DNA of 64,000 nucleotides from Ampelomyces quisqualis (GCA_018398575.1 JAGTXZ010000005.1:1426001-1490000), one strand, 5' to 3'; positions 22,600-37,216 are shown, counted from the stretch's first letter. Program-made: numbers and translations. The notes: generated by a model not told the origin, from the letters alone.

Positions 22600-25500
22600 A
22601 TAACTCCCCTAAAAGCTGCACTAGTACTAACACCTAGAGGATTCTAAGAAGACTCTGTATTAACTGTTACAACCTAGCAACAGAGTGCTAAAACAAAAAA
22701 GTTAGACACTAAGAAATCTAAAGAGAGACCTTAGCCTAAAGCTACACTAAATCTAACTTCTGCATAAATAGAGGTTAATTAATTATAATAAGATCTAAAA
22801 CAGGTATTAGTAGAAATTAATACTCTTAAGAAAAGACTAACTCCTTTAGTAGGACTAGACAAGCCTCTACCTACTACTAAAACCTCTTAGAACTCTTTTA
22901 TACTCTACTATTTATCTAATAGCTCTATATCTAAACACTTATTTTGCTATAAAGGCTCTTGCTAATTCTAACAATCTAAAAAGACGCCTATTACAGACAA
23001 TTTTAGTAATAGAAAAGATCCTACCTTCTACTAATAGCAGGCGTTTATTTAGAATAACTTAAAATTAACTTAGATTACTATTAGACTAAAACACAACGCA
23101 AAGCCTTAGTATAGAGTTACACTACAGAACTAGCCAAAGGCTATCTTAAACCTTAGCATCTATTAGATACTAATTAAGAGTAATTCTAGAACACTAAGCA
23201 AATAATTAAGCTACTTAAGTTCTACTTTATTATAAGTAACAAGGTAGGTAAAAGCTATATAGTGTCTAATTAATTATAGATAACAAAGAAGAAAACGTTC
23301 TCCTTATTTAAAGCTAGATTTCTAAGTTCTATAGTTAACAGATAAGTACCTTCTTTAGAGTAGTTTTACTACTTATAGACAAAGATTACGCTAGGACTAT
23401 AAGCCTCTAACCTAGGTTTTAGGCACTAATAGAGAAACTTATTTAATTAGATAGTAGAATACCTTACTACCTACAATATAGAGTAGAAGAATAATTCTAA
23501 CCTAAGTATATTACTAGCTGCTACTAAGTTACCTATTAGACTAGCTCTATAACCTGCTTTAAAGCTAAATTAGATAACTACCTCTAGCGCCCTAACAAAT
23601 CCTGCGCTAGCGTATTAATTAATAATAGTATTTTTTTCTACTAAGACTTCTTAACCTAACTAACAGAAAACCTCTAGTAGTTATTATAATTATAGTAAGC
23701 TAGAATACTACGCTAGTAATTACACAAACCCTTATATACGTTAGATTAAAGCTATAGAAGAAGATAAGTATAAAGATACTTAAGAGTAACCTAACTACAA
23801 GGTATATTATACAGGAAACAGAAGCGCTAAAGAGAAAACCTCTCTCTAGGCCTAAGCTATTATAATCTATTCTACCTTAACCTTTCTTATTTGTTTTGCA
23901 GCCTCTTTTTCTTTATACCTACGCTTTTCTATAACTAAGATATTAGTTTACGCCTTAATACTCTTGTTAACACTAGTGCCTAAGGTTTCTTATTTTTAAA
24001 TTTACAAATTGTTTTATCTATTTCTAAAGCTTTACAGCAACCTATCTATATACCCCTCTTCTAGGTTTAAGTACGCAGCTTAAAGAATTAGATTACTTCT
24101 TTAGTTACTTAATATATTTAACTACACTTTAATATTAATAGCTAAAAGACTTTTAACTACCTATTTCTAATCTTTAATCTTAGGTCTTAGGATTATATAC
24201 TTAGCCTCTAATAATCAAGAAAATTTAAGATTTAATTAGATATAGATAAGTTATAGTTTATTTAGCTATCTAAGTACCTCTATTCTTACAATTCTTTACC
24301 TTCTATACCTACTGTTCTATATTAAAATATCGTGCTAATTACTATCTACCTTAATGTATAATAACGCAACGCTCTATAGAAGAAAGAAGACTATAACATC
24401 TAATACAGTCTTTTCTATTCTTCTTCTTCTATTTATTATATTAAGAGATACTTAAATATAAGAGGTTTGTATAGCAGTAAAGTTACAAGATAACAATAGT
24501 AGTATAGATAGAAGTAAGTTAATTCTTGTTCTGTAGCTTTAGTGCAGAAATACTCTTTTATAGATATAAATAGATGCGTGTCTTTACAACTAGAATATAC
24601 TAGGTCTGTGCTAGCGTAGTGCTATTAAGATGCTAGAGTAGCTGTACGCGTTCTAAGTGTGTAGTAGCTAGAGTAGTATTATAGTAGCGTAGGCGCGTTA
24701 CTGTGCAGCTAATAGCTCTGCGCTATAGCATCTTTATATTAAAGCTTTCTTTAGCACGAAAAATCTTAGAGATTCTTTATACTCTAGCTAGGCATCTCTA
24801 CTTAGAGTCTAAACTCTCTCTAACTACTTACATAGCTCTTATTTCTGCTAATATATTCTACTTTATTATAAAGAAGCCCTAGAACAAGTTCTTTATAAGA
24901 AGCTTCTATAAGATTAAAAGGATTCTTGCCTCTAAGGACAACGCAGCTAATTAATATTAGTTAGATAAGTGTTTACCTACCTGCTACTCTTAGTATTAGA
25001 ACGTATTTAGTAAGTTAGTAGCTAATTAATTTCCTTCTTATTATCTATACAATTATAAGATTATCTTTAAAGAACTGTTACCTAAAACGTTTAGTCTCTT
25101 ATACAAGTAGAATTAGGAGAAGCTTAAAGCTACTAAGGCCTACATCTAGAAACACCTTTAGAAGGGTTTTATTAAGGCTAGCTAAAGTTCTTTTACTTTA
25201 CCTATCCTTTGTGTACACAAACCTAATAGAGATATACGTATCTATATAGACTACTAGAAGATTAACGCTCTTACGCGCAAGAACGTTTATCTAATCTTTT
25301 GTATTAATAAGCTACTATTACGCCTCTCTAAAGCTAAGATCTTTATAAAGTTTAACATTAGAGCTGCCTTTAACAAAATTTGTAGAGATCTTAACTCTAA
25401 AGAGTATACTACCTTTTAGACCTATTACAAGATCTATAAAGGTAAGGTGCTTTCTTTTAGCTTATATAATAGGCTAGCTATATATTAGCGCTATATAAAT

Positions 25501-27990
25501 AATATACTAATTGATTATCTTAACAATTTCTATATTACCTACCTTAATAATATCCTAATTTACTCTAAGGATATAAACTTATATTAGGAACATATCTAAA
25601 AGGTTCTAGAGCGCCTATATACTATAGAGCTACAAGTAGATATATAGAAGAGTAAATTCTATATAACCTATAGAAAGTATCTAGATTACGTTTTAACAAA
25701 CAAGAGTACTAAAGTTAACTCTAACAAAGTAGAAGCCTTCTAAAACTAGTCTAAACCTACTATAGTTACTAGTGTTTAGTTATTTCTTAGTCTTACTAGT
25801 TTCTACTAACAATTTATTAAGGATTTCTTCTGTCTAGCTAAACTAATTATAAAGCTTTAGAGTCCTACTATCTTCTTTAAATAGACTACTAACTATTAAC
25901 TAGCTTTTAATTAGATTAAAGCCTTACTTCTAACTATTTCTATACTATCTTATTTCTATCCTAAGTATAACACAAAATTAGAAACTAACGCGTTAGATAG
26001 AGTAATAGCAGGAGTACTCTCTTAGAAGTACTCTAATAATAAGTAGTACCCTGTAGCTTTCTATAGCTTTGCTCTATCTTAAGCTAAACTTAATTAGAAA
26101 ATATATAACAAAGAGCTATTTACTATCTTAAAAGCATTTAAGAAGTAAAGAGCTAAACTTACCTCTATATAGAGCTAAACCTAGGTGTATTTAGATTATT
26201 ACTTTCTAAAATACTTTATAACTATAAAGGTTCTTAATACACGTTAAGCTTAATAGATAGAGATTTTTACTTCTTTTAATTTCTGTATTAAGTACACGTT
26301 TAGTAAGTTAGACAAAAGAGCTAATATTCTTAGCTAAAGAGAATAAGATATTAGTAAGGTTAAGGCTACCTAATAAGACAACAGATCCTGTGTACTTTTA
26401 GAACCTAAACAACTATATTACCTAGTTAACTCTAAACTAGCCTAGAACTACGTCTGTACCTATCTAGAGGTTACTGTTTCAGCTATTTTAGTCTAATCTA
26501 TTAGTGCCCAACTAAACTTTAATTTCTTAGAACTAATTAAAGCTCTGCTAGCAGAAAACTGCTAGTCTTTTAAAGAAGAACGCCTAAAGCTTCTCTAGCT
26601 ATACTACGTCTAAGAAAGACTACTACTATATTACTTACACCTTTATGTACCTAAGGATTTCTCCTTGTATACCTAACTAATTAGAGAGGCTTATAACTAG
26701 GTATTAACTACTTATCTAAGCGCTACAAAGACGTATTAGCTCTTAGCTTAGTAATATTATTAGAAAGGTATAAAGGCTATATATAAACGCTATATACAAA
26801 ACTATATTTTCTATTAAAGATTCTATCTAAGACAGCTCTAATCCTAAGGTTTTCTCTATCTAGTACTAATTCTTAATAGGCCTATACAGCATTTATATAT
26901 AGATTTTAAGATATTTCTAAAGAATTGTTATAGCTATAATTAAATTATAGTTATTATTAATTGTCTATTAAAGTAAGCTGTATCTATTTCTTGCTATAAA
27001 ACAATTAACGCTTAACAGATAGCTTACTTGTTTATCTAATAGGTATATTAATTTAGCTACACGCCTAAAAGTATAGTATCTAATCGCAGCCTCTAGTTTG
27101 TGTCCTAATTCTAGTCTAAATTCTGCTAGATTCTAGGCGTACAAATTAAGCTTTCTACTGCCTATTACAAACAGTTTAATAGTTAAACTAAGACTATAAA
27201 TAAGTATATTAATTAATAATTAAGGCTCTTTGTATCCTATTACTAGAATAACTAGAGTAACCTTCTACTAATAATTAATTAAGCCTACTAGGTAACGTTA
27301 CTAGACTCTGCAATTAGTATAGCACTGTACTAGCTTCTGTTTAGATCTAAACTATAATAGAGCTAGGATTAGTTATTATCTACTTTAACCTAAAGGAATG
27401 CAAACGTTAAGAATGCTTTAAGCTTAGCTACCTGCATGTATAAAGGCTAGTATATAGCTAAAGATAATATAGAAAAGGCGCAGTAATAGATAGCTGCTAA
27501 AGTAAACAAATATTAACAACCTGTTAATTAGTTAGTAAGTAACAAGGTTTATCTGTTAACCTAAAACCTATCTGTTAGCTGCCTAAGTTACAAACTTGCT
27601 AAATTATAAAAAGACCGCTTTAAAGTGCTAAAATAAGTATATTATTTATTTTAACTAAAGCTACCTAAAGGCTCTAATATTTATAACGTATTTGCTCTAG
27701 ACGTCTTCTGCAAGAACTCTTATAATCCCCTGCCTAGTTAGCTAAGCCTAAACCTATCTAGCATCCTAATTTAAGGCGTTAAAGAATAAGAGGTAGAAGA
27801 GATTCTAGCTAGCAAGCTGTACTAACCTATCCTAAAGTATTGCGTAAATAGGTAAGTTATAACCTTAACTCTACCTAGTATAATCTATTTAACTTTATAA
27901 GAGCCTTATATATGTTGCAAGCGTTCTATAAATACTATCTAAAATAGCTAGAACTCTTACAAGCGTTAGCTAAGTAGGTTATAGTATAGA
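22600..27990 (+). pseudogene. B1 gag-pol, broken
   Basis: Gag carries a knuckle at 23682-23723 reading YYNYSKLEYYASNY, an ancestral C-x2-C-x4-H-x4-C in which all metal ligands are lost. RT spans about 25000-25720 and includes YLNNILIYS where YLDD is expected. RNase H, integrase and a chromodomain-like end follow. Every in-frame stop I read was TAG or TAA. Confidence 0.83.
24457..24738 (-). repeat. Solo LTR of family C inside B1
   Basis: This 282 bp copy is reversed relative to the full C element, start TATAAGAGG, end CTTTATA. Perfect TTAAA duplications flank it at 24452-24456 and 24739-24743. B2 is uninterrupted at the same position, which confirms the empty site. Confidence 0.92.
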
Positions 27991-29009
27991 AAAAAGAAGT
28001 TAAAGATCTTACAGTATTTTAAGACAATTATATTAAGGAAATGAAACTTAGTATTGCAAATACTATACTAGTAAGTAATAACTATTAATAATAGAAGTCT
28101 TACTCTTCTATTAAGTCTAATAGTAGACTATTATTACTACTAGTAGGATACTCTTAACTGTCTAAATCCCTAAGTATAGACACTAACGCACTACCTAGTT
28201 GTCTTCTATTATAACTCTACCTACTGCAAGTACTACTTAACCTCTTCTTTACTTAATCTACTCTTAATACTATTAAGATATCTACTAGCTAGGTAACTAC
28301 ACTACTTAGCCTAGCTGTGCTCTGTCTAAGCAACCTAACCTTCTTGGCTATCTTTTTAACTTTTCTAGCTAGCTTCTCTCTCTAGTAATAAGCGCTAACA
28401 ATTAAGTTAGTAGTGTTTATATTAGCTACTTGTATAGTGCTTACTTATATAGTAGTAGCTAACTAAAACGCTACTGCTTAGATACTAGCCTTCTTCTCTA
28501 ACACTACCTTATTAGACTTATCTCTACCTAAGGTAGTAAACCTATAGTTAAAGGCCTTAGAAAGGCTATTATACTCTTAGCCTATATATTAGAAAACTAG
28601 GTAACACTTCTTATTTAAGAGTGTGTAATACGCATACTTCTTAGACACGTCTAAATAGAATCTAAACTTAATATTAAAATAGCTGCAAGTAAAAGCTCTT
28701 GTAGCCTATAGGTAAATACTCTAATAGGCTAGAGAATTAGCTCTAGAAGGGAAAGAAATAGGTATTGTGTATATCTGCCTTATAGTTAGCTAGTAATTAG
28801 ATTAGGATAAGGCTTAGATAGCTTTAGGTAAAGTTAGAATAACAAACGCGCTACTGCGCCAAGTAAAACAAATAATAAACAGCTACAACACGTTATTAGA
28901 AAATTAAAGTTAAGGTAAATAAGACTTTTAAAGAATTTTAGAAGATATCTAAAAGCATACTAATATAGACCTAATTGATAGAAACTATTAATCTTAAGAA
29001 GAAAGGTAA

Positions 29010-29310
29010 TATAACAAGTATATACAAATATATATTATATCTAATACTTTATAAAGAGCTTAGTAATAGATTATATAAGGGGTTAGTAGAATAGCACTAA
29101 ATACCTTCTAATTACACTCTAACTTAGTTACTACGCCTACTATAAGTATAAGCCTATTGCATTAGATAGAAGACAAGTTTCTCTTATTTTTCTATACAAG
29201 ACCTATAGGTATATAGCTAATGTAGAATTACTAATACAACACGTACTTTTATGTACCTCTAATACGTATCTGATTTAATCCTAATAGCTGTACCTACCTG
29301 TGTTGTTATA
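29010..29310 (+). repeat. 3' LTR of B1
   Basis: Full-length B LTR, start TATAACAAG, end GTTGTTATA, directly after the polypurine tract. Confidence 0.87.
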
Positions 29311-31118
29311 GTAATTTACTAAGTATCTATTACGCCTCTTTACTAAAATAGCTTTAACCTTATAGCGCTATTATAGCTTTTTACTATTATTTAGGTTTAT
29401 AGGCCTGGGTAAAGTTAACTCTACTCTCTCTCTAGCTATAAATAGCTAGAGTAAGAAGGTATAGAATATAAGGTAGATTTTTATATATAATAGAAGTAGA
29501 ATTCTAAAAGGTTATAAGCTAATCTACTTCTTAACTAGAAAGAAGCCTATCTAGCGTAGTAATAGCTTTCTAGTAGCGTAGTATAGGCGTAAATACTTTA
29601 TTACTAAGAGAATTGTATCTTTTAGTTAAAACCTTTAAGGCCTATACCTCTTATTACAATACTACTCCTAATATTACTTAGCTTTATCCTATTAGTCTAC
29701 TAAGGTAGCTTAGGTTTGTATAAGCTCTTATAATCTCTTTTTAATACTAGAAACCTTAGTAGGTACTATTAGCTTGCAGTTAAGATGTAGAGAGAACTTA
29801 TAGTAGGTAAAGAATAGAAATATTCTTAAGGTAGCTTACTTAGCATTATTATATACAAATTCTGCTAGTAATAAGAGATGTACCTAATCTTTAGAGTGTT
29901 TGCTTATAAAAGCTCTTAAGTATTACTCTAAGGTTTAATTTTACTATTCTGTTTAACTATCTGTTTATAAATAGAAGATAGTACTAAGCTAGCATTTTAC
30001 CTTTGCTATAAAGAAGAAGTCTACTTAAAATTATAATAGAAAAATACTTTCTTAATCTAATATAATATCTTTATGTAATCTAAAGAATTGTATAACATAT
30101 TCTAAGAATAGGTCTACTAGTTATAAGGTAGTAACTATTTTCTATATTAAGATATACTTGGCTATTTTAGTATACCTATAAACTATAATAAATATTACGT
30201 TATATATAACGCTATAGCGCTTAGCAGATAATATACCTATAAGAAACTATATTATAATATCTTACTATAGCTTCTAAGTTTAGGGAAGCGCATTTAACAT
30301 AGTAGTAGAGCGCTATTTAAGTAACTATGTATCTTAGTACACTAAGTAAGAGTTAATATACTCTTTAAGCTGTTTTTTAAGCCTAGGCTTATAGTAGTAT
30401 TAGGCTATAGGCTTAAGCGTTATAGTTTACTTAAAATAGCTAGTAAATAGATAATTATAGTATAGTTTAAGAAGCTTAGCTATAAGAGCTAGCTCTAGTA
30501 GGATATATAATTAGTTCTTAAACTAAAGGCTACTTATAGTATTAAGCTTCTAGTGCCTTAGGCTTTACTATTACCCTAATAGGTAATCGCTAGAGACCTA
30601 ACGTTTTTGTATAGCACTATAACCTCTAGATTATTCTATTATACTTATATATAGATTTTAAAGAAGGACTTAAAAAGTTCTTTATAAGCTACTCTTTCTA
30701 AGGCCATAGCTTTTCTTTATAACTATATAACTCTTTAGGCTATTACTAGTCTTCTCTTAGAGTTTTCTTTATTAGAGCTATAGCTTTTAGCTGTTACCTT
30801 AACACTATATATTAGGCTTATTATAGAAATATCTTAATTAAGATATAAAACGCCTGCTTACAATTAAGCTATTATCTAGCTTTCTACTAACGCTAGCTCC
30901 TTACTAGGTAGCTTAGCTTAAGTTTCTACTAGCTACAGCTTTTTTTATAGTGCTAGTAACATAGCTAATAGTTAAATATTAAGCGTATTACTATTGTCTA
31001 TAAGGCGCCTTAAAGGCCTATCTATAGTATTTATCTTCTTAGACTAGTAGTTAACTTTAAAGTTATAGGTAGCTAGCTTTACTACTTAGCTTACTTACCT
31101 TCTTAATAGAGTAGACGT
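29311..31118 (-). mobile_element. Family C retroelement fragment (integrase to RNase H part)
   Basis: It is the reverse complement of about 45020-43240 of the full C element, covering the chromodomain edge, integrase and upstream pol. It has no LTR. B1 abuts it on the left and the A3 LTR on the right, so later insertions cut it. Heavily RIP-mutated. Confidence 0.82.
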
Positions 31119-31409
31119 TATAAGAGGCAGACCTTAAGAATAGTTACTAGAAAATAAAGTTATAAATTTATGTTCTATTCTAATCTATACCTAAGGGGTT
31201 TTTAAAGGTAACTAGAAGATTTTGGTAGGTCTATCTTAGAGGATTTTAGTGCTCTAGTCTAGAACCTTTTTTAGTGTTCTAGCCTAAAGGATTTTAGTAT
31301 TCTAGTCTAGAACCTTTTTAGTGTTCTAGCTTAGAGTATTTTAGTACTCTAGTTTAGTAGGCTAAGGTTTTTCTGTAGCTAAGAACTTACTAGGTAGCAG
31401 CCTATTATA
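31119..31409 (-). repeat. 3' LTR of A3, enlarged by internal duplication
   Basis: It aligns in reverse with the A1 LTRs (start TATAAGAGGCAGAC, end GCAGCCTATTATA) but is about 65 bp longer. The unit around GATTTTAGTGCTCTAGTCTA recurs with small changes, at about 31238-31330. Confidence 0.82.
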
Positions 31410-31435
31410 TAATTCTCCTACTCTAGTACTAGGTA

Positions 31436-31734
31436 TGTAACAAGCACATGCAAACACATATTACATCTAATACCTTATAAAGGCTTAGTAACAGATTATA
31501 TAGGGAGCTAGCAGATTAGAACCAAAAGCGCTCTAACAGCGCTCTAACTTAGCTGCTATGCCTACTATAAATATAAGCCTATAGCATAGATAGAAGACAA
31601 GTTTCTCTTGTCCTTTTATACAAGACCTATAGGTATATAGCCAATCTAGAATCTTTAATACAACACGCACTCTTATATGCCTCTAATATGTATCTAATTT
31701 AATCTTAATAGCTGTGCCTACCTACGTTGTTATA
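31436..31734 (+). repeat. 5' LTR of B2
   Basis: 299 bp, start TGTAACAAGCACATG, end TTGTTATA. Confidence 0.9.
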
Positions 31735-31999
31735 TTACAAGAGAAACTTTGTCTTGCTAGTAATAGTATTTAGATAATATTGCAATTTACTTTTAAAAAG
31801 ATTGCGTTAAAACATCTAGAACCTTATCTAAATTAGATCTGTTTATAACCTTAAATCTATTAAACATAGTTAAGATCCCTTAGATCTCCTAATAGCTAAA
31901 GCCTTTAGGTTTAGATCTTTCTATTAACACATAGTTAGGATTACTTTAGTAAAAGTCGCGTTTAGCGCTACAATAGAAACTTAGAGACTATTAATAACT

Positions 32000-34900
32000 T
32001 AGGAGTATCAGAGGTAACGCTAATAACTCCCTCTAAAGAACTAACTCTAGAAGCCTTCTCCTAAGACAACTCTGTATTAACTATAACAACCTAGCAATAG
32101 AGTGCTAAAGCAAAAAGAATAGACACTAAGAAATTAAGAGACAGACCCCCTTAGCCTAGAGCTGCACTAAATCTAACCTCTGCATAAATAGAGGTTAATT
32201 AATTACAACAAAAACTAAAACAAGCGTTAGCAGAAATTAATTCTCTTAAGAAAGGACTAACTCTGTTAGTAAGACTAGACAAGCCCTTACTTACTACTAA
32301 AACTTCCTAGAACTTCTCTGCACCTTACTATTTATCTAACAGCTCTATATCTAAGTACTTATATTACTATAAAGGCTCTTGCTAACTTTAACAATCTAAG
32401 AAAACGCCTAATATAGATAATCTTAGTAATAGAAAAGATCTTACTTTCTACTAATAGCAGGCCTCTATCTAGGATTAACTTAAGATTAACTTAGATTACT
32501 ATCAGACTAAAAGATAACGCATAGCCTTAGTATAGGGCTATACTACAGGATTAGCTAAGAGCTATCTTAAGCTACAATATTTATTAGATACTAATTAAGA
32601 GCAATTCTAGAACGCTAAGCAAATAATTAAGCTACTTAAGTCTTACTTTATTACAGGTAATAAAGTAGCTAAGAGCTATGCAGCCTTTGCTTAAATACAA
32701 ATAACTAAGAAAGAAACGTTCTCCTTATTTAAAGCTAGGTTTTTAAGTTCTACAGTTAAGAGATAAGTACTACCTTTAAAGTAGTTTTACTACTTATAGA
32801 CTAAGATTACGCTAGAGTTGCAAGCCCCTAACCTAGGATTTAGGCACTAATAGAAGAACTTATTTAATTAAATAGTAGAACACTTTACTGCCTATAATAT
32901 AGAGCAGAAGAACAACTCTATACTAAGTATAACACTAGCTGCTACTAGGTTGCTAATTAGGTTAGCCCTATAACAGAATTTAGAGCTAAATTAGACTACT
33001 ACTACTAGCGCTTTAACAAATTCTGCGCTAGCCTATTAATCTATAACAGTACGTCTTTCTATAAAGACCTCTAAGCTAGAATAATAGAAGACCCCTAGTA
33101 GTTGTTACAATTATAGTAAGCTAGGACACTACTCTAGTAACTGCATAAAGCCTTATATGTGTTAGATTAAAGCTGTAGAAGTAGATAAGTATAAAGATGC
33201 TTAAGAGCAACCTAATTAGGAGGTGTATTGTATAAGAAACAGAAGCGCCTAGAAAGATACTTTTTTCTAGGCCTAAGCCGTTACAATCTATCTTACCTTA
33301 ACCTTTCTTATTTGTTTTGCAGTCCTTATTTCCTTATACCTACGCTTCTTTACAACTAAGGCCTTAGCTTATGCCTTAATACTCTTATTAACACTAGTGC
33401 TTAAGGTTTCTTATTTTTAAATTTACAAATTATCTTATCTGTTTCTAAAGCCTTACAGCAACCTATTTAGAAGCTCTTCTTCTAGGTTTAGGTACGCAGC
33501 TTTAAGGATTAGATTACTTCTTTAGTTACTTAATATATTTAACTACACTTAAATATTAATAGCTAAAAGATTTTAAACTGTCTATTCCTTATCTTTAATG
33601 TTAGGTCTTAGGATTGTATACTTAGCCTCTAATAGTTAAGACAATTTAAGATTTAATTAGACACAGATAGGTTACAGTTTATTTAGCTATCTAAGTACTT
33701 CTATTTATATAATCCTTTACCTCCTATTTTTACTATTCTATATTAAGCTACAGTGCTAGCTACTATCTATCTTAATGTACAACAACGCAACACCTTATAG
33801 GAGAAAGAAGACTATTGTATTCAAAACAGTCCTTACTATTCCTCTTCTTTTATTTATTGTATTAAGGGATGCTTAAAGCTCCTATTAGCCCAAAAAATCT
33901 TAGAGATTCCTTATACCCTAACTAAGCAAAACTGCTTGGAGTCTAAACCCTCTCTAAGCATCTGCATAGCTCTTATTTCTGCTAATGCATTTTACTTTAT
34001 TATAAAGAAGCTCTAGAACAAGTTCTTTACAATAAGCCTCTATAAGATTAATAGGATCTTTGCCTCTAAGGACAACGCAGACAATTAAAGCTAATTAGAT
34101 AAGAAATTACCTACTTGTTACTTCTAGTATTAAAATGTATTTAGCAAGTTAGCAGCTAATTAATTGCCTCTTTATTGTCTGTACAATTATAAGATTGTCC
34201 TTAAAAAACTATTACTAAATATGTTTAGTCCTCTGTACAAGCAAAACTAAGAGAAGCTTAAAGCTACTAAGGCCTACGTCTAAGAACACCTTTAAAAGAG
34301 TTTTATTAAGGCTAGCTAAAGTTCTTTTACTTTACCTATCCTTTGTATACGCAAACTAAATAGAAATATACGCATCTGTGTAGACTACTAGAAGATTAAC
34401 GCCCTTACGCGCAAGAACGTCTATCTAATCCCTTGTATTAATAAGCTGCTATTACACCTTTCTAAAGCTAAGATCTTTACTAAGTTTAACATTAGAGCTG
34501 CCTTTAACAAAATTTGTATAGATCCTAACTCTAAAGAGTATACTACCTTTTAGACCTGTTATAGTATATATAAGTGTAAAGTTCTTCCTTTTAGCTTGTG
34601 TAATAGGCTAGCTACGTATTAACGCTATATAAACAATATACTAATTAATTATCTTAACAATTTCTGCATTGCGTATCTTAACAACATTCTAATCTACTCT
34701 AAAGATATAAACTTACATTAGGAACACGTCTAAAAGGTTATAGAGCGCCTACGTACTGCAGGACTCTAAGTAGATATTTAGAAGAGTAAATTTTATGTAA
34801 CTTGCACAAAGTATCTAGGTTACGTTTTAACAAACTAGAGCACTAAAGTTAACCCTAACAAGGTAAAAGTACTCTAAAACTAGGCTAAACCTACTATAGT

Positions 34901-37180
34901 TACTAGTGTTAAGTTATTTCTAAGTTTTACTAGTTTCTATTAATAATTTATTAAGGATTTCTTCTGTGTAGCTAAACTAATTATAAAGCTTTAAAGTCTC
35001 TCTATACTATTTAAATAGACTACAGACTGCTAATAGGCTTTTAATTAGATTAAAGCCTTACTTCTAGCTATTTCTACGCTATCTTATTTCTATCCTAAGT
35101 ATAACACAAAGTTAGAAACTAACGCGTTAGATAGAGTAATAGCAGGAGTACTCTCTTAGAAGCACCCTAACAACAAGTAGTATCCTATAGCCTTCTATAG
35201 TTACGCTCTATTTAGGGCTAAGCTTAATTAGAAAATATATAACAAAGAACTTTTTGCTATCTTAAAAGTGTTTAAGAAGTAGAGAGCTAAACTTACTTCT
35301 ATACAGAGTTAAATCTAGGTGTATTTAGATTACTGCTTCTTAGAATACTTTATAACTACTAAGGTTCTTAATGTACGTTAAGCATAATAGGCAGAGATTA
35401 TTGTCTCTTTTAATTTCTGCATTAAGTACACGCCTAGTAAGCTTAACAAGCAAGCTAATATCCTAAGCTAAAGAGAATAGAACGTTAGCAAGGTTAAGGC
35501 TGCCTAATAAGACAATAGATCTTGTGTACTTCTAGAACCTAAACGCCTAAACCCTCTAGTTAACTCCAAACTAGCTTAGAACTACGTCTGTAACTAGCTA
35601 AAGGTTAATGTTTCAGCTATTTTAGTCTAATCTATTAGTGCCCTCCTAAACCTTAACTTATTAGAACTAATTAAAGCCCTGCTAGTAGAGAATTGCCTTT
35701 CCTTTAAGAAAGAGCGTCTTAAGCTACTACAGCTATATTATGTCTAAGAAGAACTACTGCTTTATTACTTACGCCTTTGTATACCTAGAGATTCCTTCTT
35801 ATATACCTAACTAATTAGAAAGGCTTATAATTAGGTATCTACTGCTTACCTAAGCGCTATAAAAATGTATTAGCTTCTAGCTTAGCAATACTACTAGAAA
35901 GGTATAGAGGCTATATGCAAACGCTATGTATAAAACTGCGTTTCCTATTAAAGATTCTATCTAAGACAGCTCTAATCCTAAGGTTTTCTCTATCTGTTAC
36001 TAATCTCTAACAGGCCTATGCAGCATTTATGTATAGATTTTAAGACCTTTCTAACTAATTAGCATAGCTATAATTAAATTATAGTTATTATTAATTACCT
36101 ATTAAAGTAAGCTGTTTTTATTCCTTACTATAAAACAATTAATGCTTAAGGAATAGCTTACTTGTTTATCTAATAGGTATACTAATTTAGCTATACGCCC
36201 AAAAGTATAGTGTCTAACTACAGCCTCTAGTTTGTGTCTTAATTCTAGTCTAAGTTCTATAAGATCCTAGGCGTATAAATTAAGCTTTCTACAGCCTACT
36301 ATAAACAAACTAATAGACAAACTAAGATTATAAACAAGTATATTAATTAACAATTAAGGCTCTTTGTATTCTATTACTAGGACAACTAGAGTAACCTCTT
36401 GCTAATAATTAATTAAGCCTAAGCTACGCTGCTACACTCTGCAATTAGTATAGCGCTATACTAGCTTCTGTTTAGATCTAAACTATAACAAAGCTAGAAT
36501 TAGGCACTATCTTCTTTAAAACATAAAGATGTAAACGTTAAAGATGCCTTAAGCTTAGCTACTTGCATGTATACAGCCTAGCGCACAGCTAAAGATAATA
36601 TAGAAAAGGCGCAGCAATAGATAGCTGCTAAGGTAAATAAATATTATTAACCTATTAATTAGGTAGTAGGTAATAAGGTTTACCTCTTAACTTAAAACCT
36701 ATCTATTACCTGCTTAAGTTGCAAACTTGCTAAATTGTAGGAAGGCTTCTTTAAAGTTTTAGAACAAGTTAGCTATTTATTTAAACTAAAGCTACTTAAA
36801 AGTTCTAAGATCTATAACATGTTTGCTCTAGACGTCTTCTGCAAGAACTCTAATAACTCTCTGCCTAGTTAGCTAAGCCTAAACTTATCTAGCATCCTAA
36901 TTTAAGGCGTTAAAGAATAAGAAGTTAAAGAGATTCTAGCTAGCAAGCTGTACTACTCTATCCTAAAGTATTGTGTAAAATAGGTAGGCTATAATTCTAA
37001 CTCTACCTAGTATAATACCTTAAACTTTATAGGCGCTCTATATATATTATAAGCGTTCTATAAACACTATCTAAAATAGCTAAGACTCTTACAAGCGTTA
37101 GCTAAGTAAATTACAGTATAGGAAAAAGAAGTTAAAGATCTTACAGCATTACAAGACAATTATATTAGGGAAATTAAACT
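32000..37180 (+). pseudogene. B2 gag-pol, broken
   Basis: The gag knuckle at 33103-33144 reads CYNYSKLGHYSSNC, keeping three of four ligands. RT spans about 34160-34930 with YLNN at 34674-34686 replacing YLDD. RNase H (about 35090-35300), integrase (about 35870-36560) and a chromodomain (about 36925-37090, VK-x-VGYN...ST-x-YN) follow. Stops are TAG/TAA. This is the clearest copy for reading family B proteins in the plus direction. Confidence 0.85.
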
Positions 37181-37216
37181 TAATATTGCAACTACTACAC
37201 TAGTAGGTAACAGCTA

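Larger units (their letters stand above)
22057..29310 (+). mobile_element. Ty3/gypsy retrotransposon B1 (family B), RIP-degraded
   Basis: The 5' LTR (22057-22310) lacks about its first 45 bp; the 3' LTR is 29010-29310. A polypurine tract AAGAAGAAAGG precedes the 3' LTR. Gag, protease, RT, RNase H, integrase and a chromodomain can be followed, closely parallel to B2. A family C solo LTR sits inside at 24457-24738. The right flank continues directly into a family C fragment, so B1 probably inserted into it. Confidence 0.87.
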
